Shown piece after piece: positions 24,569-24,588 of a stretch of 24,588 nt of DNA (positions within the stretch are counted from its first letter, which is position 1; each line of letters opens with the position of its first letter). The stretch comes from an uncultured Corynebacterium sp. GTDB lineage: Bacteria > Actinomycetota > Actinomycetes > Mycobacteriales > Mycobacteriaceae. Where the stretch lies: positions 1 through 24,588 of the forward strand of contig CALZCR010000001.1 of NCBI GenBank assembly GCA_945631445.1, given 5' to 3'. The notes beneath the pieces are model-generated. The model did not search any database. It had not been told where the DNA came from and saw only the letters and a list, made by a program, of their open reading frames with translations. Both the position numbers and the translations under genes were made by a program.

Positions 24569-24588
24569 GGTGGGAGCTACTTCCTTTC

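Overview
The window is high-GC actinobacterial DNA. Its gene content and order identify it as a mycolic-acid producer of the genus Corynebacterium (or a very close relative). It is the core cell-envelope locus of that group, where the mycomembrane export genes, the mycolate condensation genes, the mycoloyltransferases and the arabinogalactan genes lie side by side. In Mycobacterium tuberculosis the mmpL3 group and the fadD32-pks13-accD4 group are in separate places. The species cannot be fixed from the sequence alone.

Left part, plus strand (2-4992): the 3' end of trmB, an NYN-domain protein, an MmpL3-type RND exporter of trehalose monomycolate (cmpL1), a UPF0104 / LPG-synthase-like membrane protein joined to cmpL1 by a 4-nt stop/start overlap, and a small DUF3054 membrane protein.

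Middle part, minus strand (4961-13807): fadD32, pks13 and the carboxylase beta subunit accD3 (accD4 of mycobacteria) activate and condense two fatty acyl chains into the mycolate backbone. FadD32 makes the acyl-AMP, AccD3 with partner subunits makes the carboxyacyl-CoA, and Pks13 condenses the chains and releases the product on trehalose. pks13 as given carries a one-base deletion at 8138-8140 that separates the thioesterase from the rest. Downstream of accD3 is a small ORF with a strong ribosome binding site. It encodes an amphipathic helix like those of corynebacterial PorA/PorH pore peptides, and its 3' part contains a run of ten C (G on the plus strand).

Right part, minus strand (14008-24568): a cutinase-like serine hydrolase (Rv3802c family), a DUF732-like lipoprotein, the mycoloyltransferase Cop1/PS1 with C-terminal LGFP repeats, and a second mycoloyltransferase (cmt2 type). 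Then comes the arabinogalactan run glfT2-PAP2-ubiA-aftB, which overlaps or nearly touches throughout. GlfT2 builds the galactan, UbiA and the PAP2 phosphatase make the decaprenyl-phosphate arabinose donor precursor, AftB caps the arabinan, and the mycoloyltransferases attach mycolates to trehalose and to that arabinan.

The non-coding stretches hold two convincing intrinsic terminators (after fadD32 and after cmt2) and several inverted repeats upstream of pks13, fadD32 and cop1 that could be operators. The least ordinary items are the small amphipathic peptide with its C tract and the pks13 frameshift. Both could be real biology or homopolymer sequencing errors.
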